Source: CAWFKS01 sp963816435 (GTDB lineage Bacteria > Pseudomonadota > Alphaproteobacteria > Rhizobiales > Rhizobiaceae). Taken from it: 64,000 nt of DNA. The notes beneath the pieces are model-generated. The model made no database searches, was not told the DNA's origin, and saw nothing but the letters and a program-made list of their open reading frames with translations. The position numbers and the translations under genes are program-made. The stretch covers positions 1 through 64,000 of the forward strand of contig CAWFKS010000013.1 in the NCBI GenBank assembly GCA_963816435.1. Direction: 5' to 3'. Numbering within the stretch: position 1 is the first letter of the stretch; every line of letters begins with the position of its first letter. Positions 7,851 through 17,923 of the stretch are shown piece after piece.

Positions 7851-8556
7851 CTATTCGCGCGGCGGGATCTGCAATCCCTTCTGGCTGGCCGGCCGGGCGA
7901 TGCATTCGTCGAGCCAGCGGCCGAGATTCTGTCATCTTGTCCATGCCGAGCATCTCGCCGGCCTCGTAGAACACCTTGACGCCGCGCACCCATGGGAAGA
8001 TCGCGATGTCGGCGATCGTGTAGTGGTCGCCCATGATCCACTGCCGGCCCTCGAGCCGTTCGTCGATCACCTGCATCAGCCGCTTCGTCTCGTTGACGTA
8101 GCGCTCCAGCGGGCGCTTGTCCTCGATGTCCTTGCCGCCGAACTTGTAGAAGAAGCCGAGCTGGCCGAACATCGGGCCGACGCCGCCGATCTGGAAGAAC
8201 ACCCACTGAATCGTCTCGTAGCGGGCGATCGGGTCGGCCGGGATGAGCTTCGCCGTCTTGTCGGAGAGGTAGAGCAGGATGGCGCCGGACTCGAACAGGC
8301 CGATCGGCGCTCCGCCCGGCCCGTCGGGATCGATGATCGCCGGAATCTTGGCGTTGGGGTTGAGCGACCTGAACTCCGGCAGGTGGCTCTCGTCCTTCAT
8401 GATCGAGACGGTGTGCGCCTCGTAGGGCAGGCCGAGCTCCTCCAGCGCGATCGACACCTTCACGCCGTTCGGCGTCGGGAAGGAATAGAGCTGCAGCCGG
8501 TCGGGATGTCGTGCCGGCCAGCGGTTGGTGATCGGAAAATCGGAAAGTTCGGGCAT
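7851..8556 (-). CDS. Glutathione S-transferase family protein (frameshifted)
   Basis: ATG at 8556 starts MPELSDFPITNRWP. The thioredoxin-like domain follows (LQLYSFPTPNGVKVSIALEE, then AKIPAIID and FESGAILLYLSDKTAKLIP), and then the helical C-terminal domain (ERYVNETKRLMQVIDERLEG and YTIADIAIFPWVRG). This is the YghU/Ure2-like GST type, which uses glutathione or glutathionyl substrates. Near 7930 the frame changes, and the proper end, LGRWLDECIARPASQKGL, is read to TAG at 7851. The total of 706 bases is 3n+1, so one surplus base is indicated. It is divergent from ureD with a 184-base spacer. Confidence 0.8.
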
Positions 8557-8740
8557 CTCGTCTCTTTCGCTGGATTGGCGGCCGGGAACCGGCGCTGCAT
8601 GGAAGGTGAGCCCATGATGTCGCGCAAGGCCGCGGGGTTTCAAGGGCGGTGACACTGCGTTCGCCGTTGCGGCCCCCATCGACTGGAACCCTTGTGGCGC
8701 GAAGCTTGCCTGTCGAGCCCAAAAGGGAAATCCTGACCGC

Positions 8741-9582
8741 ATGACGCGCCACGAATCCATCTCCGCCGATCTCGCCCGCCAGCGCGTTGCCGGAAGCGGC
8801 AGGATCGGCGTCAAGCAGGGCGACGGGCGCACGCGCATCGCGACGCTGTACCAGGAGGGCGCGGCCAAGATCAGACTGCCGCGCCATGCCGACGGCCACT
8901 TCGAGGCCGTGCTGATCAACACCGCCGGCGGACTGACCGGCGGCGACCGGCTGGCGTGGACGGTGGACGTGGGGGAGGGCGCGGCTGCGACCGTCTCCAC
9001 ACCAGCCGCCGAACGAATCTACAGAAGCGCGGGCGGCCGGGCAGCGATCGAGGTGACGGCGCATGTGGCCGCAGGCGGCAGGCTGGCGTGGCTGCCGCAG
9101 GAGACGATCCTGTTCGACCGCTCCGCGCTTTCGCGCACCCTGCGGCTCGATCTGGCCGAAGGCGCGTCGAAGCGCTGGTCTGCGAGGCGGTCATCTTCGG
9201 CCGCGCCGCACACGGCGAACAGGTCCGCTGGACGGATTTCCGCGACCGATGGCGGGTACGCGCCGGCGGACGGCTGGCGCATGCGGAGGACTTCGCGCTT
9301 GCCGGCGACGCGGTGGAGCGGCTGGCGCGGCCGGCGCTCGGCGGCGGCGCGGCGGCAATCGCGACCGTGCTCCACATTTCCGCCGACGCGGAAGACAGGC
9401 TGGCGGCGGCGCGCGCGATCATCGGCGAGGCGGGCGGCGCCAGCTTCTGGCAGGTCGGCGGGACTGGCAAGCTTCTTGCGAGGCTCTTCGCGGCGGACGG
9501 CTATGCCCTGCGGACGCGGCTGATGCCGCTTCTGGCGCTGCTCAACGGGCGGGCAGGCCTGCCCAAACTTTGGTCAATCTAG
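8741..9582 (+). CDS. ureD: Urease accessory protein UreD (frameshifted)
   Basis: UreD is part of the UreDFG complex that loads nickel into urease. Family features in order are RIGVKQGDGRTRIATLYQEG, INTAGGLTGGDRL, TPAAERIYRSAGGRA and AWLPQETILFDRSALSR. The frame then breaks near 9170, and VCEAVIFGRAAHGEQVRW to LLNGRAGLPKLWSI follows in another frame up to TAG at 9580-9582. The length of 842 bases is 3n+2, so one base appears to be missing. The total of about 280 residues is normal for the family. It opens the urease cluster, with ureA starting 16 bases later. Confidence 0.9.
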
Positions 9583-9597
9583 GAGGAGCGGCCGCGC

Positions 9598-9900
9598 ATG
9601 AACCTGACGCCTCGCGAGAAGGACAAGCTGCTGGTTTCGATGGCGGCGATGGTGGCGCGGCGCAGGCTGGAGCGCGGCGTCAAGCTCAACCATCCCGAGG
9701 CCGTGGCGCTGATCACCGACTTCGTCGTCGAGGGCGCGCGCGACGGCCGCTCGGTCGCCGACCTGATGGAGGCCGGCGCCCACGTGGTGAGCCGCGAGCA
9801 GGTGATGGAGGGCGTGGCCGAGATGATCCACGACGTGCAGGTCGAGGCGACCTTCCCGGACGGAACGAAGCTCGTCACCGTCCACGAGCCGATCAGGTGA
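9598..9900 (+). CDS. ureA: Urease gamma subunit
   Basis: This 100-residue protein is the smallest structural subunit of the cytoplasmic nickel urease, which hydrolyses urea to ammonia and carbamate. Typical features are MNLTPREKDKLL, LERGVKLNHPEAVALI, and the C-terminal part with VEATFPDGTKLVTVHEPI. An AGGAGGAG ribosome site lies about ten bases before the ATG. The gamma chain is separate from beta and alpha, as is usual in proteobacteria. It is followed by two small inserted genes before ureB. Confidence 0.97.
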   Translation: MNLTPREKDKLLVSMAAMVARRRLERGVKLNHPEAVALITDFVVEGARDGRSVADLMEAGAHVVSREQVMEGVAEMIHDVQVEATFPDGTKLVTVHEPIR

Positions 9901-9925
9901 TGGGCTGCGCCCGCAGGAGTGACCG

Positions 9926-10177
9926 ATGCTTGAACTGAGACCGAACTGCGAGTGCTGCGACAAGGACCTGCCTCCGCAGGCGCCCGACGCGATGATCTGC
10001 ACGTTCGAGTGCACCTTCTGCGCCGAGTGCGCCGGGCAGGTTCTGGGCGGCGTCTGCCCCAATTGCGGCGGCAATCTCGTGTCGCGCCCGATCCGGCCGG
10101 CGGCGATGCTCGCCAGGCATCCAGGCTCCACCACGCGGGTGCTGAAAACGGGCGGCTGCACGACGCGCGCCGCATGA
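9926..10177 (+). CDS. DUF1272 cysteine-rich protein
   Basis: This 83-residue protein is dominated by a zinc-ribbon-like cysteine pattern: NCECCDKDL, MICTFECTFCAECA and GVCPNCGGNLVSRP. This is the DUF1272 signature, and metal binding is likely though unproven. Its position between ureA and the HupE/UreJ-type gene suggests a metal-handling role linked to urease, but that is inference. Its stop codon (TGA, 10175-10177) overlaps an ATG at 10174 that could start the next gene. Confidence 0.8.
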   Translation: MLELRPNCECCDKDLPPQAPDAMICTFECTFCAECAGQVLGGVCPNCGGNLVSRPIRPAAMLARHPGSTTRVLKTGGCTTRAA

Positions 10178-10203
10178 ACGAAACGAAACCGGGGATTCCG
10201 CAT

Positions 10204-10794
10204 ATGAAACCGACGCCGAGACTTTTCCCGCTTGCCGCCGCGCTGACGATGGTCGCCGCAACGCCCGCCTTCGCCCATGTCGGCGCCGGCACGACCTCGT
10301 CCTTCGCCGCCGGCGTCGCGCATCCGCTGTCGGGGCTCGACCACGTCGCGGTGATGGTGGCGGTCGGCCTGTGGGCGGCGCTGAAGGGCGGGCGGGCGCT
10401 TTGGCTGTGGCCGGTTTCCTTCGTCGGCACGATGCTGGTCGGCGGCGCGCTCGGCATGGCGGGCGTCGGACTGCCGTTCGTCGAACCGGCGATCCTCGCC
10501 TCGGTCGTGGCGCTCGGCCTGCTGGTGGCGCTGGCCGTCGATCTGCCGGTGTGGACGGGCGGCGTGGTCATCGGCGTGTTCGCGCTGTTCCACGGCCACG
10601 CGCACGGCACCGAGGTGGCCGAGAACATCGGCGGCATCGAATACATGGCCGGCTTCGCCGTCGCCACGGCGCTGCTGCATGCCGCAGGCATTGGCGGCGG
10701 CGTGCTCGCCGGCACGCGCTTCCGCGCGGCGATCCGGGCAGCGGGTGCTGTCTGCGCCGCGCTCGGCGTCGGCCTGGCGTTCGGAATGGTCTAG
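10204..10794 (+). CDS. ureJ: HupE/UreJ family membrane protein
   Basis: This product of about 196 residues has a signal peptide (LFPLAAALTMVAATPAFAHV) and some six hydrophobic helices. The family hallmark HPLSGLDHVAVM lies early in the mature part, and a second histidine group, FHGHAHGTE, sits in a later helix. HupE/UreJ proteins are putative nickel (or cobalt) permeases, here probably supplying urease. I chose the ATG at 10204 because it places the signal peptide directly at the N-terminus; the ATG at 10174, overlapping the DUF1272 stop, would add ten polar residues. ureB follows after 15 bases. Confidence 0.85.
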   Translation: MKPTPRLFPLAAALTMVAATPAFAHVGAGTTSSFAAGVAHPLSGLDHVAVMVAVGLWAALKGGRALWLWPVSFVGTMLVGGALGMAGVGLPFVEPAILASVVALGLLVALAVDLPVWTGGVVIGVFALFHGHAHGTEVAENIGGIEYMAGFAVATALLHAAGIGGGVLAGTRFRAAIRAAGAVCAALGVGLAFGMV

Positions 10795-10809
10795 GGGGAG
10801 GGCGCTGAA

Positions 10810-11115
10810 ATGATCCCCGGCGAGATCATCACCGTCGAAGGCGACATCGAGCTCAACGCCGGCCGCGAGCCGGTGACGCTGCGCGTCGCCAACACCGGCG
10901 ACAGGCCGATCCAGGTCGGCAGCCACTATCATTTCTACGAGACCAACCCGGCGCTCTCGTTCGACCGCGAGAAGGCGCGCGGCTGCCGCCTCGACATCGC
11001 CGCCGGCTCGGCGGTGCGCTTCGAGCCGGGACAGCAGCGCGACGTGACGCTTGTTCCTCTGGCGGGCGACCGCAGGGTCTACGGTTTCCGCCAGGAAATC
11101 ATGGGGAAGCTCTGA
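10810..11115 (+). CDS. ureB: Urease beta subunit
   Basis: This 101-residue structural subunit packs with UreA and UreC in the urease trimer. Diagnostic stretches are MIPGEIITVEGDIELNAGRE, VGSHYHFYETNPAL and VRFEPGQQRDVTLVPLAGDR. A GGGGGAG ribosome site precedes the ATG. The C-terminus is short (YGFRQEIMGKL). The ureC gene does not follow directly: a 734-base gap holds a reverse-strand gene, so ureC may depend on read-through or its own promoter. Confidence 0.97.
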   Translation: MIPGEIITVEGDIELNAGREPVTLRVANTGDRPIQVGSHYHFYETNPALSFDREKARGCRLDIAAGSAVRFEPGQQRDVTLVPLAGDRRVYGFRQEIMGKL

Positions 11116-11161
11116 GGTGGCGCGGGCGCCCGCGCCGAACCTTCGCGACCATGCCGCCGGC

Positions 11162-11668
11162 TCAGTCGGCGCGCTTCGCCGCGGCGTAGATGATGGCGTT
11201 GTCGCGGTCGGGAAACGCGATCGCCAGCACGTTGGCCGGCTGCACCTGCCGCGAGTCGAGCGCGTGGTAGAGCATCGCGTTGCCCTCGATCTCCTGGCGC
11301 AGCGCCTTGATCTCGTCCTTGTGCTCATCGAGCCTGGCGGCGATTTCCGGCGGCGGCCCGCCCTCGGTCGCGGCGGCGTCGGACACATACACGATGTCGA
11401 GGCTTTTCAGGTTGGTGAGCTTGCGCACCCGCGCGGTGTTTTCGACCGTCTGGCCGATCGCGGCGATGATGGCGTCGGCGTCGAGTGCCGTTTGCGTCTC
11501 CTCTTCCTTCACCTCCGAGCCGACGATCTTTTCCACCGTCTCGGGGGATTTGAGGCTCTGGGCGAGCAACGGCATGTTCGGCGCCGAGGCGGCCAGGAAC
11601 GCCGCAGCCGCGCAGACATGAACCAGCGTCCCGTCGCCGAATGGATTTCTGATCGCCTTCGTTCGCAT
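11162..11668 (-). CDS. Exported hypothetical protein inside the urease cluster
   Basis: This 168-residue protein has a hydrophobic N-terminal segment (VHVCAAAAFLAASAPNM) that may be a signal peptide or anchor. A charged helical region follows (SPETVEKIVGSEVKEEE, ADAIIAAIGQTVENTARV), then KLTNLKSLDIVYVSDAA, and an end part (IEGNAMLYHALDSRQVQPAN, then VLAIAFPDRDNAIIYAA). An AAGGAG ribosome site lies six bases before the ATG at 11668. I do not recognise the family. It faces against all urease genes and separates ureB from ureC, so it is probably a later insertion. Confidence 0.65.
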   Translation of the reverse strand: MRTKAIRNPFGDGTLVHVCAAAAFLAASAPNMPLLAQSLKSPETVEKIVGSEVKEEETQTALDADAIIAAIGQTVENTARVRKLTNLKSLDIVYVSDAAATEGGPPPEIAARLDEHKDEIKALRQEIEGNAMLYHALDSRQVQPANVLAIAFPDRDNAIIYAAAKRAD

Positions 11669-11849
11669 CGCTCGCTCCTTGCTGCCGCCGGTCCCGGCGG
11701 AAGAGTGCGCCGGCCCGCCAGAGCCCCCAATGCCGGCGGCGGCGCCATCGTTCCGCAGTCTGGCAAATCGCGCCGCGCGACGCAAAGCCCCACCGGCTGC
11801 CACCCCGGCCACGCCATCCCCTTAGATACCGCTCAGGGAGCCTGAACAC

Positions 11850-13562
<1,713 letters not shown>

Positions 13563-13657
13563 GCACGTCTGGCCGCGCTTGACGTGTGTCAACGCCGGCG
13601 CGGCGCTCCCGTGGTGAAGCAGGGTGGCCTCTTCGCCACCACATCGGGAGCACGATC

Positions 13658-14422
13658 ATGCGACTTGAAGCAAAGACCGCCGTCATCACCGGCGCCGGCT
13701 CGGGCATGGGCCGGGCCATGGCCCACCTGTTCACGAAGGAGGGCGCCAAGGTCGTCGCCGCCGACTGGCACCAGCAGACGCTCGACGAGGTGGTGGCCGA
13801 GGTGAAGGGCGCCGGCGGCACGATCGTCGGGGTGAAGACCGACGTCTCCAGCCAGGCCGAGACCGAGGCGATGATCGACAAGGCGGTCGCCGAGTTCGGC
13901 AGCATCGACATCCTCGTCAACAATGCCGGCGTGATGGACCGGTTCGCCGGCGTCGGCAGCGCCGACGAGGAGATCTGGAAGCGCGTGCTGGCGGTCAATC
14001 TCGACGGCCCGCGTTTCGCCATGCGCCATGCCGTCAACAAGATGGTCGCCCAGGGCCACGGCTCGATCCTCAACATCGCCTCGGTCGCCGGCTGCGGCGG
14101 CGCGGCGGCGGGCGCGGCCTACACGACGTCGAAGCACGCGCTGATCGGCCTGACGATGAACACCGCCTGGATGTACGCCAAGCGCGGCGTGCGCTGCAAC
14201 GCCATCGCGGCCGGCGGCGTCAACACCAACATCATGCAGAGCATCGACCAGTCGAAGATCGACGTGGAGGGCCTGGCGGCGCTGAAGCCCTATCACGATT
14301 CCAACCCGGCGACGCTGGAGTCGATCGACATCGCCCTGCTGGCGCTGTTCCTGGTCAGCGACGAGGCGCGCTACATCAACGGCACGATCATTCCGGCCGA
14401 CGGCGGCTGGCGCGCCGCCTGA
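13658..14422 (+). CDS. Short-chain dehydrogenase/reductase
   Basis: This 254-residue classical SDR has a nucleotide-binding TGAGSGMG at residues 11-18, NNAG in the fourth strand region, the catalytic YxxxK as YTTSK (with SVAG before it), and an end segment INGTIIPADGGWRAA typical of the family. The substrate is unknown. The ATG at 13658 follows CGGGAG by seven bases; an in-frame GTG/ATG at 13586 lacks support. It sits between ureC and ureE on the same strand but has no evident link to urease chemistry. Confidence 0.9.
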   Translation: MRLEAKTAVITGAGSGMGRAMAHLFTKEGAKVVAADWHQQTLDEVVAEVKGAGGTIVGVKTDVSSQAETEAMIDKAVAEFGSIDILVNNAGVMDRFAGVGSADEEIWKRVLAVNLDGPRFAMRHAVNKMVAQGHGSILNIASVAGCGGAAAGAAYTTSKHALIGLTMNTAWMYAKRGVRCNAIAAGGVNTNIMQSIDQSKIDVEGLAALKPYHDSNPATLESIDIALLALFLVSDEARYINGTIIPADGGWRAA

Positions 14423-14579
14423 GCGGGACCCGGTTCCCCGAACGAGCCCGGCAGCTCCGCGGGCTCTGACGTTGCGTCCCCCTGCCGCAGCAGGAAACCA
14501 CTTGTGAGGCGGCCGGCGGCGCGCATTATGCAGCCGGCCCGAAACGGTGGACCGGGCGCAGCTCGGGGGAGCGCACGCG

Positions 14580-15110
14580 ATGAGGATCGTCTTCTGGCCG
14601 GTGTTCGCGGTCACGGTTGCGGTCTATCTCGTCATGGTGGTCTGGACGCTGCCGTCGATCACCGGGGCCGCCGGCGGGCTGGCGCCGTTCGATCTCAGGC
14701 CGATGGGCTACTCCTTCGAGGAGGCGCGCGCCTTCCTGGCCGCACTTCCGGCCGACGCCAACGGCTTTTATCGCGATGTCCAGCAGCGGCTCGACCTGTT
14801 CTACCCGCCGCTTCTGGCTGCCACCCTGTTCATGGCGATCTTCCTGCTGGCGCCCTCGCGCCCGGCCTGGCTGAAATGGGCGCTGGCGATGACCGCGCTG
14901 CCGGGCATGGTGTTCGACTGGCTGGAAAACATGGCCGTGAGGGAGATGCTGCTCGACGGACCGGAGGCGCTGACGCCCGAACTCGCTGGCGAGGCGAGCC
15001 TGTGGACGCTGCTCAAATCCTGGTTTTCGGCGTTTTCCATCGCCATCCTGCTGGTGCTCGTGGCGATCTGGATCGCGCGACGCTTTGCGGCGCGGCGCGG
15101 TGCGGCGTAG
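14580..15110 (+). CDS. Small integral membrane protein, function unknown
   Basis: This 176-residue protein has four predicted membrane segments: residues 3-22 (VFWPVFAVTVAVYLVMVVWT), about 78-97 (LLAATLFMAIFLLAPS), about 103-120 (WALAMTALPGMVFDWLE) and the C-terminal IAILLVLVAIWIARR. A GGGGGAG ribosome site precedes the ATG. I do not recognise a named family. It lies 157 bases after the SDR gene and 39 bases before the GST gene, so the three may share a transcript inside the urease cluster. Confidence 0.75.
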   Translation: MRIVFWPVFAVTVAVYLVMVVWTLPSITGAAGGLAPFDLRPMGYSFEEARAFLAALPADANGFYRDVQQRLDLFYPPLLAATLFMAIFLLAPSRPAWLKWALAMTALPGMVFDWLENMAVREMLLDGPEALTPELAGEASLWTLLKSWFSAFSIAILLVLVAIWIARRFAARRGAA

Positions 15111-15149
15111 AAGGGCACGAAGGGTTCAAACGGGAACGGGGTTTCGCTG

Positions 15150-15752
15150 ATGTACAAGGCCGTCGGTTCGCGCGGGTCTCGCGTCTCGCGCGTGTTGTGG
15201 ATGCTGGAGGAGCTCGGCGCGCCGTACGAGTTCGTCGAGGTCAAGCTGCGCTCGCCCGAAGCCTACGCGCTGAACCCGTCGGGCAAGGTGCCGATGCTGG
15301 TCGACGGCGACCTGGTGGTGACGGATTCGGCGGCGATCTGCACCTATCTGGCCGACATGCACCCCGAAAAGGACATGGGGCCGCGCGAAGGCCCGAAGGC
15401 GCGCGCCGAATGGGACGGCTGGATGCTGTTTGCCCAGTCCGAACTCGAGGCGCCGCTGTGGAACAAGCTTCGCCACCGTTTTATCCTTCCCGAGAAGCTG
15501 CGCGCCGAGGTGGGGCCGGCCACCGCCCACGATTTCGCCAGCGAGGTGAAGGCGCTGGAGCGCCGGCTCGACGGACGCGAATATGCGCTGGGCGACCGCT
15601 TCACCGCGATCGACGTGATTGTCGGCGACATCGGCCGCTGGGCCCGCGGCGGCAAGTTCGAAATCGCGTCGGACACCGTCAACGCCTATCTCGACCGTGT
15701 GCTGTCGCGCCCGGCACAGGCCCGCGCCATGGCGGCGGGAGGCTCGTTCTGA
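15150..15752 (+). CDS. Glutathione S-transferase family protein
   Basis: This 200-residue GST has an N-terminal thioredoxin fold (MYKAVGSRGSRVSRVLWMLE, LNPSGKVPMLVDGDLVVTDS) and a helical C-terminal domain with YALGDRFTAIDVIVGD carrying the N-capping-box Asp. The serine-rich start, with SRGSRVSRV in place of a Tyr, suggests a beta- or zeta-like active site. The substrate is unknown. Its stop overlaps the ureE start as TGATG, giving translational coupling to the urease accessory gene. It is the second GST in the window. Confidence 0.88.
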   Translation: MYKAVGSRGSRVSRVLWMLEELGAPYEFVEVKLRSPEAYALNPSGKVPMLVDGDLVVTDSAAICTYLADMHPEKDMGPREGPKARAEWDGWMLFAQSELEAPLWNKLRHRFILPEKLRAEVGPATAHDFASEVKALERRLDGREYALGDRFTAIDVIVGDIGRWARGGKFEIASDTVNAYLDRVLSRPAQARAMAAGGSF

Positions 15753-16315
15753 TGCTGCGCGCGACCTCCTTCATCCGCGCCGGCGAAGCCGGCGGCAAGA
15801 GCGTGGACGACACCGCCGTGCTGGCGCATGACGAGCGGCACCTGCGGCGCAAGGCGATCCCGCTCGCCTCCGGCGACAAGGTGCTGGTCGACCTGGCCGA
15901 GCCGGTGGCGCTTCACGACGGCGACCTGCTGGTTCTGGAGGACGGGCGGCACGTGGCGATCAGGGCTGCCGAGGAGGACCTGCTGGAGATCGTGCCGCGC
16001 GACGCCACCCATCTGGCCGAGCTGTGCTGGCACATCGGCAACCGCCATTTGCCGGCCGAGATCGGGGCGGCGAAGATCCTGATCCAGCGCGACCACGTCA
16101 TCAGGGCGATGCTGCAGGGCCTGGGGGCCGAGCTGCGCGACGTCCGTGCGCCGTTCCAGCCGCTGCGCGGCGCCTATTCGGGCCATTCGCACGGGCACGG
16201 ACACGGCCATGCGCACGACCACGATCATTCCCACGATCGGACCACCACCACTGACGTGCGGCGAGGCGTCCGGATCGATTTTCCGGCCGATCTCGTTGAG
16301 GATGTCGAAGACTAG
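15752..16315 (+). CDS. ureE: Urease accessory nickel chaperone UreE
   Basis: This 187-residue UreE has an N-terminal peptide-binding domain (about 1-80, with RRKAIPLASGDKVLVDL). The metal-binding domain contains ELCWHIGNRHLPAEIG and the dimer-site histidine in LIQRDHVIRAML. A histidine-rich tail (residues about 157-173, HSHGHGHGHAHDHDHSH) would store or bind extra nickel. An eight-residue threonine-containing stretch follows and a short acidic end (LVEDVED) closes the protein. Start codon overlap with the upstream GST couples their translation. Confidence 0.95.
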   Translation: MLRATSFIRAGEAGGKSVDDTAVLAHDERHLRRKAIPLASGDKVLVDLAEPVALHDGDLLVLEDGRHVAIRAAEEDLLEIVPRDATHLAELCWHIGNRHLPAEIGAAKILIQRDHVIRAMLQGLGAELRDVRAPFQPLRGAYSGHSHGHGHGHAHDHDHSHDRTTTTDVRRGVRIDFPADLVEDVED

Positions 16316-16340
16316 CCCGGTAAAGGAGGTGCGTGGAAAG

Positions 16341-16622
16341 ATGAGCTTCTTCAATCCCGCCAACAAGGACCGCTCCCAAAGGTCGCGCGCCATCTACGCT
16401 GCCTACGAGATCGCCTACACGGCGGTGGACGTTACGGCCGCGCTTCTCTTCGTCGTCGGCTCCGCCATGTTCTTTTCCAAGGATCTGGAGAACCCGGCCA
16501 TCTGGTGCTTTCTGATAGGCTCGGTGTTCTTCGCGATGAAGCCGACCATCAGGATCGTCCGCGAATTCCACCTCCTCTCGCTCGGCGATTTCGACGATCT
16601 CGAAAAGGTCTCTGGCGGGTGA
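16341..16622 (+). CDS. YrhK-domain membrane protein
   Basis: This 93-residue protein has two membrane helices (VDVTAALLFVVGSAMFF and AIWCFLIGSVFFAMKPTIR) and a short polar C-terminus (REFHLLSLGDFDDLEKV), which matches the YrhK-like domain of unknown function. A strong AAAGGAGG ribosome site lies before the ATG. Its stop overlaps the ureF GTG as GTGA. The position between ureE and ureF is conserved in some Rhizobiales as far as I recall; a role in urease maturation is unproven. Confidence 0.8.
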   Translation: MSFFNPANKDRSQRSRAIYAAYEIAYTAVDVTAALLFVVGSAMFFSKDLENPAIWCFLIGSVFFAMKPTIRIVREFHLLSLGDFDDLEKVSGG

Positions 16623-17279
16623 GCGCATCACTTCTCAGACTGATGGCATGGCTGTCTCCGGCCTTTCCGGTCGGCGCGTTTTCAGCTACAGCCATGGGCT
16701 GGAGCGGGCAGTCCACGACGGGCTGGTCGTCGATGCCGACGACCTGAGGCGGTGGCTCGAGGATCTGCTGGGCTGCGGGCTCTGCCTGGAACGACGCCGT
16801 GCTCCTGGCCGAGGCGCATCGCCGGGCCGCCGACGGCGCCGAGTCTGGGCGAGGTCGCGGAACTGGCCGAGGCGCTTTCGGGAGCCCGGGAACGCCACAT
16901 GGAAAGCCGGCTGCAGGGCGCGGCGTTCTTGAAGGCGGCCGCCGCCTGGCCGGAAGAACTGCCGGCCGGGCTGCCCGAAACCTGCCCCTATTGCGTGGCG
17001 GTCGGCGCGGTCGCCGGCGCCCACGGCGTCCCGATCGAAGAGGCCACGGCCGCGTTCCTGCACGGTTTCGTCTCGAACCTCGTGCAGGCCGCCATCCGCC
17101 TCGGCGTCACCGGGCAGGAGGACGGCACGCGGATCGTCGCTTCACTGGAGCCGACAGTCGTCGCGACCGCGGCGCGCGCGTCGTCCTCGACGCTTGACGA
17201 ACTCGGCTCCGCCGCGCTTGTCTCGGAGGCAGCGGCGATGAGACACGAAACCCAGCATTCGAGGCTGTTCAGATCATGA
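16619..17279 (+). CDS. ureF: Urease accessory protein UreF (frameshifted)
   Basis: UreF acts with UreD and UreG as a gate for nickel insertion. The GTG at 16619 begins SASLLRLMAWLSPAFPVGAF. The continuation, YSHGLERAVHDGLVVDADDL, is in a second frame, WNDAVLLAEAHRRAADGA in a third, and LGEVAELAEALSGARERHME in a fourth reading. From there to the end (VSEAAAMRHETQHSRLFRS) the frame is stable. Three indels between about 16680 and 16860 are needed, more than in any other gene of the cluster. Overlaps with YrhK (GTGA) and ureG (ATGA) are intact, which argues for a functional gene and faulty sequence. Confidence 0.88.
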
Positions 17280-17905
17280 CCAACGGACCCTTGCGCATCG
17301 GCATCGGCGGCCCCGTCGGCACCGGCAAGACGACACTGACCGAAAAGCTCTGCAAGGCGATGCGCGAGGATTTCTCGATCGCCGTCGTCACCAACGACAT
17401 CTACACGCGCGAGGACGCGATGATGCTGGCGAGGCTTCAGGCCCTGCCGGAGGATCGCATCATGGGCGTGGAGACCGGCGGCTGCCCGCACACCGCGATC
17501 CGCGAGGACGCCTCGATCAATCTCGCGGCCATCGCCGAGCTCAACGAGAAATTCCCCGACCTCGACGTGGTGTTCATCGAGTCCGGCGGCGACAATCTGG
17601 CCGCGACCTTCTCGCCCGACCTCGCCGACCTGACCCTCTACGTCATCTCGTGCTGCCAGGGCGGCGACATTCCGCGCAAGGGCGGCCCGGGCATCACCCG
17701 CTCCGATTACCTGGTCATCAACAAGGCCGACCTGGCGCCCTACGTGAACGTCGATCTGGCCGGCATGGAGCGCGACGCCAAAGCCGCGCGCGGCACCAAG
17801 CCGTTCGGCTTCACCGATTTGTCGCGGGGCAGGGGGGTGGACGACATCGTCGCCTTCATCGCCGAGAACGGCGGCCTGGTCGCCAGGCGTCCCGCCGCGG
17901 AGTAG
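17276..17905 (+). CDS. ureG: Urease accessory GTPase UreG
   Basis: This 209-residue SIMIBI-class GTPase powers nickel delivery to apo-urease. The P-loop is GGPVGTGKTT at residues 11-20. The metal-binding Cys-Pro-His motif lies in ETGGCPHTAIRED, the switch region is VFIESGGDNLAATFSP, and the base-recognition NKAD is in VINKADLAPYV. The start ATG overlaps the ureF stop (ATGA). It is the last gene of the cluster; I see no clear intrinsic terminator before the convergent kinase gene, whose stop lies 19 bases away. Confidence 0.97.
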   Translation: MTNGPLRIGIGGPVGTGKTTLTEKLCKAMREDFSIAVVTNDIYTREDAMMLARLQALPEDRIMGVETGGCPHTAIREDASINLAAIAELNEKFPDLDVVFIESGGDNLAATFSPDLADLTLYVISCCQGGDIPRKGGPGITRSDYLVINKADLAPYVNVDLAGMERDAKAARGTKPFGFTDLSRGRGVDDIVAFIAENGGLVARRPAAE

Positions 17906-17923
17906 CGCCGAGCCTGCGTCCGC

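Noticed and set aside
6034..9000. Reverse open frame of 988 codons opposite the hydrolase
   Set aside because: Only the segment 7930-8556 (GST) is real. The rest mirrors the hydrolase gene codon pattern in GC-rich DNA.
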